Assembly: GCF_000426245.1 (NCBI RefSeq)
Contig: NZ_AUEZ01000027.1
Coordinates: 1 to 64,000 of the forward strand
Source of the DNA: Bradyrhizobium sp. Ai1a-2
Lineage (GTDB): Bacteria; Pseudomonadota; Alphaproteobacteria; Rhizobiales; Xanthobacteraceae
Reading direction: 5' to 3'
DNA length: 64,000 bases
Position 1 is the first letter of the stretch. Every line of letters begins with the position of its first letter. Positions 1 through 8,317 of the stretch are shown here, one piece after another. The notes beneath the pieces are model-generated. The model saw only the letters and a list, made by a program, of their open reading frames with translations. It was not told the DNA's origin and did no database searches. The translations under genes were made by a program, and so were the position numbers.

Positions 1-221
1 ACCCGGCTGAACGTGTCGTGGCTCGGGATGCCGTGCTCCAGGCGCAGCAGGAGCCGCAACAGCTCTTCCTTCGACCGGCCAAACTCTTCCATCTCCGCGC
101 AACTGCTCGCTCCGCACAGCACCGCCGCCAACGCGATGAACAACACCTCCAACAGCTCGTGCTTCGCATTGGTTGCGCGCGGGTCCGGCAATCGCCCAAA
201 CGCCTTCCTGAACTTCTGCAT
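1..221 (-). mobile_element. ISAs1-family transposase, N-terminal part (cut by window edge)
   Basis: The reverse strand from 221 reads MQKFRKAFGRLPDPRATNAK and then the stretch LLEVLFIALAAVLCGASSC and HGIPSHDTFSRV. This is the N-terminal DDE-transposase-associated domain of ISAs1-type insertion sequences. A purine-rich ribosome site (GGAGGGGG) lies just before the ATG. Only the first 73 codons are inside the window; the catalytic domain and the other end of the element lie beyond position 1. The frame is intact as far as can be seen. I could not identify the terminal inverted repeat with confidence; it should lie between about 222 and 300. Confidence 0.85.
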
Positions 222-308
222 CCGACCCCCTCCATGATCCGGGAGTCGTCTTCAGAATCCTTCTTGCATTCCAATGCAATAGCCGCCGCAAATCCATATG
301 CGATTCCC

Positions 309-335
309 CTGCCCGCAAGCGGGAGAGGGAGCGCA
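309..335. repeat. Partial palindromic repeat, family A
   Basis: A short stretch with CCCGCAAGCGGGAGAGGGA resembles the CTCTCCCGCTTGCGGGAGAGG palindrome arms seen around 13962-14132. It is probably a decayed copy of the same intergenic repeat family. Confidence 0.5.
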
Positions 336-438
336 GCTTCGTCGCGGCAGCATTTCAAATCTGATCGGATCACCGGCGAGAGCATGATCTAGAGATGTAG
401 AGACCGGCTGTCGAAAGATCAGGCCCAAACGAGGAGAT

Positions 439-469
439 GAAATCGTGATCTGATTCGGATCACGATTTC
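439..469. terminator. Perfect 12-bp hairpin downstream of the 478-969 gene
   Basis: GAAATCGTGATC at 439-450 and its exact reverse complement at 458-469 enclose a 7-base loop. It lies a few bases after the stop of the leftward gene ending at 478, so it could end its transcript. There is no strong U-run. The GATC-containing arms also resemble the family C repeats of this window, so it may be a repeat copy used as a terminator. Confidence 0.5.
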
Positions 470-477
470 GGTTTACG

Positions 478-969
478 TCACCCGCCGTGCTTCTGCGGCT
501 TATGGCCGCTCTGACCGGGATCGTTGTGCTTGTTGTGGTGGCTTTCCTGGTTCAGCCCGCCGCGGCTCACTGGAAATTCCGACTGGCGCGCATCGTGTTT
601 CGGACGTTTCACGCCTGCGTCTTCTGCAACGCGCGCGCCCTGTTCAAGATTGCGCGCGTCGGGGACGTCCGGCTTTCGTTCGAGCATGCGCAACTGCTGC
701 TCGTGGGTCTTCTTGCCCTGCAACACGGTCTTGCGTGATTTCGGCGTCTGATCGTGCGGCGGGCGGCCTTGCCGGCGATCTGGCGCCTCGATGCCGCCCT
801 GCGGGTTGGTATCGTTCTCGACGTCGCCTTCAAACGTGTTCTCGCCCTCGACATCCTCGAGATCGTCCGGCGTTGCCTGCGCCATCGTGACGCCTTTCGA
901 GCCGCCGATCAGCGGATTGCGATGAAGATCGATATCGCTTGGCCGTTTCGTCTTGGCGTGTTTCGTCAT
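478..969 (-). CDS. Hydrophilic hypothetical protein, 163 aa
   Basis: Function not recognised. I chose the ATG at 969 (MTKHAKTKRPSDIDLHRNPL) over a start 16 codons upstream because GGGGAACC sits just before it and the upstream extension is arginine- and cysteine-rich, unlike the body. The protein is strongly hydrophilic with no signal peptide or membrane segment. It has an acidic stretch around residues 32-52 (DDLEDVEGENTFEGDVEND), then a basic, glutamine-rich middle. The C-terminal end is rich in His, Lys and Gly (HHNKHNDPGQ, then HKPQKHGG). It looks intrinsically disordered. It stands alone between the transposase and a chemoreceptor gene. The His-rich tail could bind metal, but that is speculation. 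Confidence 0.65.
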   Translation of the reverse strand: MTKHAKTKRPSDIDLHRNPLIGGSKGVTMAQATPDDLEDVEGENTFEGDVENDTNPQGGIEAPDRRQGRPPHDQTPKSRKTVLQGKKTHEQQLRMLERKPDVPDARNLEQGARVAEDAGVKRPKHDARQSEFPVSRGGLNQESHHNKHNDPGQSGHKPQKHGG

Positions 970-1096
970 GATCGGTTCCCCGTGCAATCGAGCATGCACG
1001 GGACAACGCACACTCAACGCGGGAGTTCGATCGGAACCAAAGTCGAGTTGGAGGCCGCAGGAACCTCACTCGGCCCGCGGCGACCTTGTCATCGGG

Positions 1097-2857
1097 TCAG
1101 GCGGCCCGTACGGTCCGCAGGAACCGGCCGACTTCCGTCTGGAGCCGGCTGCTGTCGCGGGACAGCGATTGCGCGGACGAGAGCACCTGTGTGGACGCGG
1201 TGCCTGTCGCGGTAGCGCCGCGCTGCACGTCGGTGATCCGCGAAGAGACCTCCTCGGTCCCTTGCGCGGCCTGTTGCACATTGCGCGCGATCTCCTGCGT
1301 CGCCGCGCCCTGCTCTTCGACGGCGGCGGCGACCGTCGAAGCGATCTCCGCCAGCGATTCGATCGTGTTGCTGATCTGGCCGATGGCGCCGACCGATTGA
1401 TTGGTCGCGGTCTGGATCGCCGCGATCTGCTGGCCGATTTCGCCGGTCGCCTTCGCCGTCTGCTCGGCCAGCGCCTTCACCTCGGAGGCGACGACCGCAA
1501 AGCCGCGGCCTGCGTCGCCGGCGCGCGCAGCCTCGATGGTGGCATTGAGCGCCAACAGGTTGGTCTGGCCGGCAATGGTGTTGATGAGTTCGACCACATC
1601 GCCGATGCGGCTTGCGGCTTTGGACAGTTCGCTCACGCGCTCGGTGGTGGCACGCGCCTGGCCGACCGCATCAGCCGCGATTCTCGCCGAATCCTGGACC
1701 TGGCGGCTGATCTCGTTCACCGACGACGACAATTCTTCCGTTGCGGTCGCCACCGATTGCACGTTGGCCGACGCTTCTTCGGAAGCCGACGCCACCGCAA
1801 CCGTTATTTCCTGGGTGCGTTCGGCCGTCGAGGTGAGCGCCTTAGCGGATTGCTCCAGCTCCGTCGACGCCGTCGAGACGGTGCTGACGATCTCGCCGAC
1901 AGCTCCCTCGAACGCGTCCGCAAGCTTGATCATCTCGGCCCGGCGCTGCCCGGCGAGGATGTCATCCTCACGACGCTTGGATTCGGCCTCGACCACCGCC
2001 TTCTCTTCCGCCTTGACCTTGAACGTCTCGACGGCGCGCGCGACCGCGCCGATTTCGTCCTTGCGCCCGAGGCCGGGCAACTGGACGTCAAAATTACCGT
2101 TCGCGAGTTCCTGCATGGCCCGGCTCAGGCTGCGCATCGGTCCCGCGATCGAAAGCGCCGACAGCACGGAAGTCACGATCAGAAGCAGCGCCGCAATGCC
2201 GCCGATCGCCAGCGACATCCTGTCTGCCGAGGCCGCCTGCTGCGTCGCCTTTTCGACCTCACCGGCCATGGCCTGCTTGGCACGGTCAACGATCGCATTG
2301 GCATTCGACTCGAGTTCAGCGGAAAGCGACAGCATGACGTCATTGGCGATCTGTCGTGAAACCGTCGTCAACTGCGCGGCGCGCGCCTGGGCCTCGTTCG
2401 AGATCGTGAGCCCGGAGGCTTCAACGGAAGCAATCTCGAGAAGCTCGGTTTTCATCTTCGCGAGTTTCGCGGCGGCGGTTTCATAGGCGGTCGCCGTGCT
2501 CTTCAGCTTCTCGAGCTGCGAGCGCGTATCGGCGGTCGACAGCCGGGAGATCTCATCGATGAAGCCGAGAAACCCCTTGAAACGAGCCGCGAGATACTCC
2601 GCGGCCTTTTGCAATTCTTCATCGGTTGTCGCAATGCGGATGCTGCTCGCACCGATCTGGAGGCCTCGCGCCGCCGCCTTGGCGTCGATTGCCGCGCGCG
2701 CGATGTTGGACTGCAGGAGTACGCTCTCGTTGGTCCGGGCGACCGTGGCATTCGCCGTCAGTTGATTGACGATCATCAGCGCGACGAAGATCACGCCGAG
2801 TGCGGATGCGATGCCGAGCTTGGCTCCGATCCGCAAGTTTTGAATACCCTTGATCAT
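1097..2857 (-). CDS. Methyl-accepting chemotaxis protein
   Basis: A membrane chemoreceptor of 586 aa that would sense a ligand in the periplasm and control a CheA kinase. From the ATG at 2857 (MIKGIQNLRIGAKLG) there is a membrane segment at about residues 8-33, a helical sensor region to about 190, and a second membrane segment (LAIGGIAALLLIVTSVLSAL). A HAMP linker and the cytoplasmic signalling domain follow. The hairpin tip shows GQTNLLALNATIEAARAGD followed by GRGFAVVASEVKALAEQT, the conserved receptor core. The C-terminus ends in FLRTVRAA with no CheR/CheB-binding pentapeptide. No che genes are nearby, so this is an orphan receptor, as is common in Bradyrhizobium. The start was moved 11 codons in from the longest frame because GGGGTGGGC precedes this ATG. 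Confidence 0.93.
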   Translation of the reverse strand: MIKGIQNLRIGAKLGIASALGVIFVALMIVNQLTANATVARTNESVLLQSNIARAAIDAKAAARGLQIGASSIRIATTDEELQKAAEYLAARFKGFLGFIDEISRLSTADTRSQLEKLKSTATAYETAAAKLAKMKTELLEIASVEASGLTISNEAQARAAQLTTVSRQIANDVMLSLSAELESNANAIVDRAKQAMAGEVEKATQQAASADRMSLAIGGIAALLLIVTSVLSALSIAGPMRSLSRAMQELANGNFDVQLPGLGRKDEIGAVARAVETFKVKAEEKAVVEAESKRREDDILAGQRRAEMIKLADAFEGAVGEIVSTVSTASTELEQSAKALTSTAERTQEITVAVASASEEASANVQSVATATEELSSSVNEISRQVQDSARIAADAVGQARATTERVSELSKAASRIGDVVELINTIAGQTNLLALNATIEAARAGDAGRGFAVVASEVKALAEQTAKATGEIGQQIAAIQTATNQSVGAIGQISNTIESLAEIASTVAAAVEEQGAATQEIARNVQQAAQGTEEVSSRITDVQRGATATGTASTQVLSSAQSLSRDSSRLQTEVGRFLRTVRAA

Positions 2858-3107
2858 GCCCACCCCGTTGCAGTCTGGCCTCTGGCCCAACCTCTTCAGC
2901 CGAGGGGAACTTATTGCTGGGGCTGTTTAAGTAACGTTAAGCCGCCGCAACGAAAGCGCTGAAGCAACCCGAGAGCGAATGAATGATCGCTTGCAGAAAC
3001 GAACGCTGCATATGCCGACGCGCGAGCGCTCAGCGCGCACAACTCATTGATGTACTCTTTCGTCACAAAGCCTTTCTATCAGGATGATTCGCCCGCATTG
3101 GATACCG

Positions 3108-3740
3108 TCAGCGAAGCATCTCCTTCAACTTCAATACCGCGCTATCCGGAGTCGTGAGCACCGGTCGCCCAGATGCTTGCTCAACCGCGGACGCTGCCGG
3201 CGCCATGCTGTATTGCGCGAGCGCGATGATGTCGCAGTCGCGCAAGTCTTTCGACGCTTCGACCACTCGTCGATCATGCTCGGCGCGATCGCCGCGATCG
3301 AGCGCCGCCAGTGCGCCCTCCGCCAGTTTCGGCACGAGCGCGACGGAAGCGGGAAACTCGCGAGGCATGGACACCAAAGTCGGCGGAAACGTCGAGAGCA
3401 GGCCGACCTTGCGGCCGCTTCGCGCGGCCTGCTCGATCATCGCCTCATTGGGCTTCAGGACCGGCATCGGCGCATTCGCCCGCGCGACGGCTTCGATGCA
3501 CGGACCGAAGGCCGAGCAGGTGAACAGGATCGCATCGGCGCCGGTGCTCGCGACGTAACGGCCGAGCGCGAGGAAACGCTCGGTCATGGCGTCGGTGAGT
3601 TGGCCGTCGCGCGCGAGATCGGCCGACAGGCTGTCGTCGAGCAGGTTCATCAGCCGCACGTCCGGCCACAACCTTGCGAACGATGATTCGATCGGCTCGA
3701 TCGAATGCTTCAGGGCGTGAATGAGGGCTATGCGCATCAT
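3108..3740 (-). CDS. Aspartate/glutamate racemase-family protein
   Basis: A 210-aa protein of the Asp/Glu/hydantoin racemase superfamily, whose members invert or otherwise act on the alpha-carbon of amino acids or related acids using paired cysteines. The first active-site region is clear (ADAILFTCSAFGPCIEA, Cys at about residue 77). In the second half the expected Cys region reads CDIIALAQYSMAPAA, where the usual second Cys position appears to be Tyr or Ser. It may therefore not be a classical two-cysteine racemase. It is the last gene of a leftward unit and starts 6 bases after the amino-acid-binding protein gene. This suggests action on the imported amino acid or its product. Substrate unknown. 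Confidence 0.75.
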   Translation of the reverse strand: MMRIALIHALKHSIEPIESSFARLWPDVRLMNLLDDSLSADLARDGQLTDAMTERFLALGRYVASTGADAILFTCSAFGPCIEAVARANAPMPVLKPNEAMIEQAARSGRKVGLLSTFPPTLVSMPREFPASVALVPKLAEGALAALDRGDRAEHDRRVVEASKDLRDCDIIALAQYSMAPAASAVEQASGRPVLTTPDSAVLKLKEMLR

Positions 3741-3746
3741 CGAGGC

Positions 3747-4760
3747 TCACTTGAATGGGATCGCGTACATCATGCCACCCTTGGTCCAGAGCGCGTTCTG
3801 GCCACGATCGAGCTTGAGCGGACTCGCCTTGCCGACATTGCGTTCAAAAATCTCGCCGTAATTGCCGGCCGCCTTGATCGCCTGGACCATCCATTTGTTG
3901 TCGAGCCCGAGCCGCGAGCCGAGATCGCCCGATGAACCGAGGAGGCGCTGGATCGCCGGCACGCTGGAGGATTTCGCCATCTCCTCCGCATTCGCCGCGG
4001 TGACGCCGAGTTCTTCCGCTTCAATCAGGCCGTAATGCAGCCAGGTGATGATGTCGCTCCAGGCTTCGTCGCCGTTGCGGGTAAAGGGCCCGAGCGGCTC
4101 CTTGCTGATGGTCTGCGGCAGCACGACGTAATCGGCGGCATTGGGGGCTGCAGTCGCAACGGCGCCGGCGAGCGCCGAAGCGTCCTGGGTCATGGCATCG
4201 CAACGACCACCGAAAAAGGTCTGATACATGGTGTCGACGCGATCGAATACGAGCGGCTTCCACTCGATGCCGTTGGCGCGGCCATAGTCGCCGAGCGTTA
4301 CCTCATGTGTCGTGCCCTGTGCCACGCAGACGGTGGCGCCATTGAGCCCCTTCAGGTCTTTGACCCCGGCATCGACGCGGACGACAAAGCCCTGGCCGTC
4401 GTAGAAATTGACCGGGCCTTGCCGCAAACCGAGCGTGACGCCGCGCAGATAAGTCTGCGTCGAGTTGCGATAGAGCACATCGATCTCGCCGGACTGCAGC
4501 GCAGTGAAGCGGTTCTGTGCGGTGAGCGCCACATAGCGCACTTTTGCGGGATCGCCCAGCACGCCGGCCGCGAGCGCCCGGCAATAGTCGACGTCGAGTC
4601 CCTTGTAGTTGCCTTGCGAGTCCGGCGCGGAGAAGCCCGCAAAACCTGTGCTGACGCCACAAACGAGTTGGCCGCGCTGCTTTACGGTGTCGAGCGTTCC
4701 TCCTATTGCCGCCGAGATGGACGTGGCGAGCAAAGCGGTGGCGACAAAGATTTTCTTCAT
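3747..4760 (-). CDS. Polar amino-acid ABC transporter substrate-binding protein (AapJ/BztA type)
   Basis: A 337-aa periplasmic solute-binding protein. Residues 1-20 form a signal peptide (MKKIFVATALLATSISAAIG). The mature N-terminus TLDTVKQRGQLVCGVSTGF and the motif GLDVDYCRALAAGVLGDPAKV are typical of the general amino-acid binding proteins of the AapJQMP system. It has a very strong ribosome site (GGAGGAGGGGAGA). It lies between an aminotransferase and a racemase-family gene on the same strand, while the matching permease genes are divergent at 7133-9436. Import followed by transamination or racemisation of one amino acid class is the simplest reading. No ATPase gene is in the cluster. Confidence 0.92.
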   Translation of the reverse strand: MKKIFVATALLATSISAAIGGTLDTVKQRGQLVCGVSTGFAGFSAPDSQGNYKGLDVDYCRALAAGVLGDPAKVRYVALTAQNRFTALQSGEIDVLYRNSTQTYLRGVTLGLRQGPVNFYDGQGFVVRVDAGVKDLKGLNGATVCVAQGTTHEVTLGDYGRANGIEWKPLVFDRVDTMYQTFFGGRCDAMTQDASALAGAVATAAPNAADYVVLPQTISKEPLGPFTRNGDEAWSDIITWLHYGLIEAEELGVTAANAEEMAKSSSVPAIQRLLGSSGDLGSRLGLDNKWMVQAIKAAGNYGEIFERNVGKASPLKLDRGQNALWTKGGMMYAIPFK

Positions 4761-4790
4761 TCTCCCCTCCTCCTGATTATTGCTTGAGCC

Positions 4791-6140
4791 CTAGTGACCG
4801 ATGCTCCTCAATGCGCTGTCGACGGCCTTGCCGAGCCGATCGACGATCTCGTCGATTTCCTCCGATGTCGCGATATAGGGCGGCGCCAGCAGAACGTGGT
4901 CGCCATCGCGGCCGTCAACCGTGCCCCCGGCTGGGTAGCAGCCGAGGCCGCCCTCGAAGGCTGCTGCCTTGATTTTCTGGTTGAGTTTCAGCGCGGGATC
5001 GAAAGGTTGGCGCGCGCTGCGATCGGCAACCAGCTCGATCGCCCAGAACAGGCCGCGTCCCCTGATGTCGCCGACATGGCGGTGATTGCCGAAGCGCTCG
5101 ATCAGGCGGCGCTCAAGCTGGTGGCCGCGCTCTCTCAAGCGATCGAGCAGTTGCTCGTCATCGATGATCCGCTGCACCTCGAGCGCGGCCGCGCAGGCGA
5201 GCGGATGTCCGAGATAGGTGTGGCCATGCTGAAATGCGCCCGAACCGTCACGGATCGCATCCGTGATGCGGCCGCTGGCAAGCATCGCGCCGATCGGCTG
5301 GTAGCCGCCGCCAAGACCCTTTGCGATGGCCTGGATGTCGGGCGCAATGCCCTCCTGCTCCCACGCATGCAGCGTGCCGGTGCGGCCCATGCCGCACATC
5401 ACCTCATCGAGGATCAGGAGCGCGCCATGCCGGCTGCAGATCTCGCGCACGGCCTTGAAATAACCCTCCGGCGCCGGCACGCAGCCGGCGGTGGCGCCAA
5501 CCACCGGCTCGGCGATGAAGGCCGCGACGGTATCGGGACCAAGGCGCTGGAATTCGGCTTCGAGCTCGGCGGCAAGCCGCGCGACGAACGAAGCTTCCGT
5601 CTCGTGATCGCGCCGCTCGTGATAGGCGAACGCCGCCGTTACATGGCTGAAGGCGTTCGACAACAGCGGCGCGTAGGGTTCGCGCCGCCAGGCATTGCCG
5701 CCGGCCGAGAGCGCGCCCAGCGTATTGCCGTGATAGCTCTGGCGACGGGCGATGAAATGCTGCCGCCGCGGCTGGCCGATCTCGACGAAATACTGCCGCG
5801 CCAGTTTGATGCTGGCCTCGACCGCTTCCGAACCGCCGCTGACGAAATAGACCTGGGCGAGCCCACCCGGCTCATGGCCGACGAGCTTTTCGGCCAGCGC
5901 CTCCGCGGGCTCCGAGGTGAAGAACGCCGTGTGGGCATAAGCGAGCTTGGATGCCTGCTTCGCGATCGCCTCGAGCACGCGCGGATGCTGATGGCCAAGA
6001 CAGGAGACCGCAGCGCCGCCGGACGCGTCGAGGATTTTCCGGCCATCTTCGGCGATCAGCCACACGCCCTGTCCACCGACGGCTTTTGGCGGGGTTTGAC
6101 GCAAGCTCCGGTGCATGACGCGACTGCGGTCGGTGCCCAT
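4791..6140 (-). CDS. Class-III PLP-dependent aminotransferase
   Basis: A 449-aa fold-type-I aminotransferase of the omega-amino acid:pyruvate/ornithine-type family. ALLILDEVMCGMGRTG holds the cofactor-binding Asp. AIAKGLGGGYQPIGAML holds the Schiff-base lysine (in AKG). The conserved GGSEAVEASIKLARQY is near residue 108. Length is normal. I start it at the ATG at 6140 (MGTDRSRVMHRSLRQ), preceded by AAAGG; a TTG three codons further upstream would overlap the end of the RpiR gene. It follows the regulator by 5 bases and precedes the binding-protein gene by 30. The amine or amino-acid donor cannot be read from sequence. Confidence 0.92.
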   Translation of the reverse strand: MGTDRSRVMHRSLRQTPPKAVGGQGVWLIAEDGRKILDASGGAAVSCLGHQHPRVLEAIAKQASKLAYAHTAFFTSEPAEALAEKLVGHEPGGLAQVYFVSGGSEAVEASIKLARQYFVEIGQPRRQHFIARRQSYHGNTLGALSAGGNAWRREPYAPLLSNAFSHVTAAFAYHERRDHETEASFVARLAAELEAEFQRLGPDTVAAFIAEPVVGATAGCVPAPEGYFKAVREICSRHGALLILDEVMCGMGRTGTLHAWEQEGIAPDIQAIAKGLGGGYQPIGAMLASGRITDAIRDGSGAFQHGHTYLGHPLACAAALEVQRIIDDEQLLDRLRERGHQLERRLIERFGNHRHVGDIRGRGLFWAIELVADRSARQPFDPALKLNQKIKAAAFEGGLGCYPAGGTVDGRDGDHVLLAPPYIATSEEIDEIVDRLGKAVDSALRSIGH

Positions 6141-6145
6141 GACGG

Positions 6146-7021
6146 TCAACCTTTCTCGACAACGTATTGCGACAGTTCGGCGAGGCGCGCCTCGGTCTCT
6201 TCCAGCCGCTGCCTTGCGGCTGCGCCGCCCAAGGTAAAGGTGACAGCGGCGAGCGACTGCGCGATCGCGATGGCGCCGGTGAGGCTCGGGAAGAAGCCGG
6301 GAGAGCTCGCGGCCTCGAACAGCAGCAGATGATCTGCACCTTCCGCCATCGGCGCGCTGACGGTGTCGGCGATCGCGATCATGGTCGCGCGGGCACGATG
6401 GGCCGCGCGGGCCGACAACACACTCGCCGTGGAATAGGGCGCGAAGCCGATGACAACGACCGCGTCACCGGAGCGGAAGGCGCCGAGATCGAGATCTTCG
6501 GGTCCGGAGCCACCAACAAGCTGCACGGCCTAGGGACGGAACAAGCGAAGCTGGTAGTTCAGCAATTCCGCCACGCTGCGGCAGCTTCGGAAACCGGCGA
6601 TCCAGATGCGCTCGGCATCACGCAACGCCCTGGCGGCATTTGCCACTGCGCCATGCGAGATCCGCCCCAGCCCCGCCGCCTCGGCTTCGAGCTTGTCGGC
6701 GACCAGCGCGACATCGGCGTGAGGCCCGGTACGCCTTCCCTTCGTGCGCGCGGAAAAGGGTGAGGATTGCTCCGGCCGCCGCGCCTCTGTCAGCGCAGCG
6801 CGTAATTCGTCCCAGCCGGAATAGCCGAGCGCCTTCGCAAGCCGCGTAAAGGCCGCCGGATCGGCGCCCGCCACGGCCGCAAGTTCCCGCATCGAGCGCG
6901 TCGTGGCGTCATAATCGTTTGCAGCCACGAAGCGGCCGACTTGCTGCAGCCGCGTCGGCAACGACGGCAGGGCGCTGCAGAGCTCGTTCAGAGGCGAGGA
7001 TTTCGGCTGCGGCTGGGCCAT
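6146..7021 (-). pseudogene. RpiR-family regulator interrupted by an in-frame amber codon
   Basis: The frame from ATG 7021 (MAQPQPKSSPLNELCSALPS) encodes the RpiR N-terminal helix-turn-helix domain (residues about 1-80, with LAAVAGADPAAFTRLAKALG). It then enters a SIS sugar/phosphosugar-binding fold (ERIWIAGFRSCRSVAELLNY). At codon 164 there is a TAG (plus-strand cta at 6530-6532). Beyond it the same frame continues uninterrupted with AVQLVGGSGPEDLDLGAF through the rest of the SIS domain to TGA at 6146. Total length would be 291 aa, normal for the family. A single G-to-T change from GAG would explain it. A separate GTG start at 6526 could make a SIS-only fragment. The gene heads the aminotransferase unit and is divergent from the permeases. 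Confidence 0.85.
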
Positions 7022-7029
7022 GAAACATC

Positions 7030-7058
7030 TGTTGCACAGTTCAGGTTTTGGTGCAACA
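7030..7058. promoter_or_regulatory. Inverted repeat between divergent operons, candidate RpiR operator
   Basis: TGTTGCAC at 7030-7037 and its exact reverse complement GTGCAACA at 7051-7058 are separated by 13 bases. They lie 8 bases upstream of the RpiR start and 75 bases upstream of the permease start. RpiR regulators usually bind inverted repeats in such divergent gaps. The link to this regulator is inference. Confidence 0.55.
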
Positions 7059-7132
7059 TTTGACGCGCGCGCCGTCAGCGCATGGCCGAAGATCGCTTCA
7101 TCTCCGAGGTTGAGGATTTTTGCGCTGTGACG

Positions 7133-8314
7133 ATGTCCACGACCGATCGCCCTCATCGCCGGCCCTTGCACCGTTTCTGGGGCCGCCAGCAGTTCATCGG
7201 TTTGATCTGGCAGATCGTGGTGATTGCCATCGCGGTTGCAATCGTTGGTTTCCTCTGGTCGAACGCCGTACACAATCTGTCGGTCCGCCGCATTTCGACT
7301 GGATTTGCCTTCCTCGGTCGCGAGGCGGGCATGCCGATCGCGGATTCCTGGATCGCCTATAGTCCGAAGGATCCTTACGCACGCGCGTTCCTTGTCGGCA
7401 TCGTCAACACGCTGCGCGTCGCCGTGATCGGGATCGTGCTGGCGACGGTGCTTGGCACCATGGTCGGCATCGCGCGACTGTCTTCGAACTGGCTGTTGTC
7501 ACGGCTTGCCGCTGTCTACGTTGAGGTGCTGCGCGACCTGCCGCTGCTGCTGCAGCTTCTGTTCTGGTACGTGCTGATGCAGGGCCTTCCCGCCGCACGC
7601 GCGGCGTGGAAACCGATCGACGGCGTGTTTCTCTCCAATCGCGGCTTGATACTGCCTTCCATTCCCCTCCATGCGGCCAATCTCTGGGCGATCGGAGCGG
7701 CGGTGCTTGGGCTTGGCGCATTCTATCTGCTGCGCCGACGGCTGATCGCGCAGCAGATGCGTGACGGACAGCCAAGACGGCTCTGGCCCTATGGATTGAT
7801 CCTCATCGTCCTGCTGCCGGCATTGGTGTCATGGGCAGTCGGCGCCGCCTGGACCGTGACAAAGCCCGAGCTGCGTGGTTTCAATTTCGTCGGCGGCCTG
7901 ACGCTGGCGCCGGAATATTTTGCGCTGCTGATCGCGCTCGTCACCTACACATCTGCTTTCATCGCCGAGATCGTGCGCAGCGGCATACAGGCAGTGCCCA
8001 GGGGGCAATGGGACGCCGCGGCAGCGCTTGGGCTGCGGCGCAGCTTCGTGCTGCAGCATATCGTGCTGCCGCAGGCGCTTCGCGTCATCATCCCGCCGAT
8101 GACGAGCCAATATCTGAACCTGACGAAGAACTCGTCACTGGCGGTCGCTGTCGGCTACCAGGACATCGTCTCGATCGCGAACACCACGCTGAACCAAACG
8201 GGTCAGGCGATCGAGGCGATTGCACTGATCATGTGCGTGTTCCTGACCATCAGCCTCGCCATCAGCCTGTTCATGAACTGGTACAACGCGCGCATCGCGC
8301 TGGTGGAGCGTTGA
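7133..8314 (+). CDS. Amino-acid ABC transporter permease (AapQ type)
   Basis: A 393-aa inner-membrane permease. It has an N-terminal membrane segment (LIWQIVVIAIAVAIVGFLW), a periplasmic loop and the HisM-type transport domain. The EAA loop lies near the end (AAAALGLRRSFVLQHIVLPQ), where the ATPase would dock. The large insertion between membrane segments 3 and 5 matches the longer AapQ/BztB branch, not the short HisQ type. I start it at ATG 7133 (MSTTDRPHRRPLHRFWG); an in-frame ATG at 7082 is possible and neither has a strong ribosome site. The AapM-type gene follows 3 bases after its stop. The two probably form one heterodimeric channel. Confidence 0.92.
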   Translation: MSTTDRPHRRPLHRFWGRQQFIGLIWQIVVIAIAVAIVGFLWSNAVHNLSVRRISTGFAFLGREAGMPIADSWIAYSPKDPYARAFLVGIVNTLRVAVIGIVLATVLGTMVGIARLSSNWLLSRLAAVYVEVLRDLPLLLQLLFWYVLMQGLPAARAAWKPIDGVFLSNRGLILPSIPLHAANLWAIGAAVLGLGAFYLLRRRLIAQQMRDGQPRRLWPYGLILIVLLPALVSWAVGAAWTVTKPELRGFNFVGGLTLAPEYFALLIALVTYTSAFIAEIVRSGIQAVPRGQWDAAAALGLRRSFVLQHIVLPQALRVIIPPMTSQYLNLTKNSSLAVAVGYQDIVSIANTTLNQTGQAIEAIALIMCVFLTISLAISLFMNWYNARIALVER

Positions 8315-8317
8315 GCC

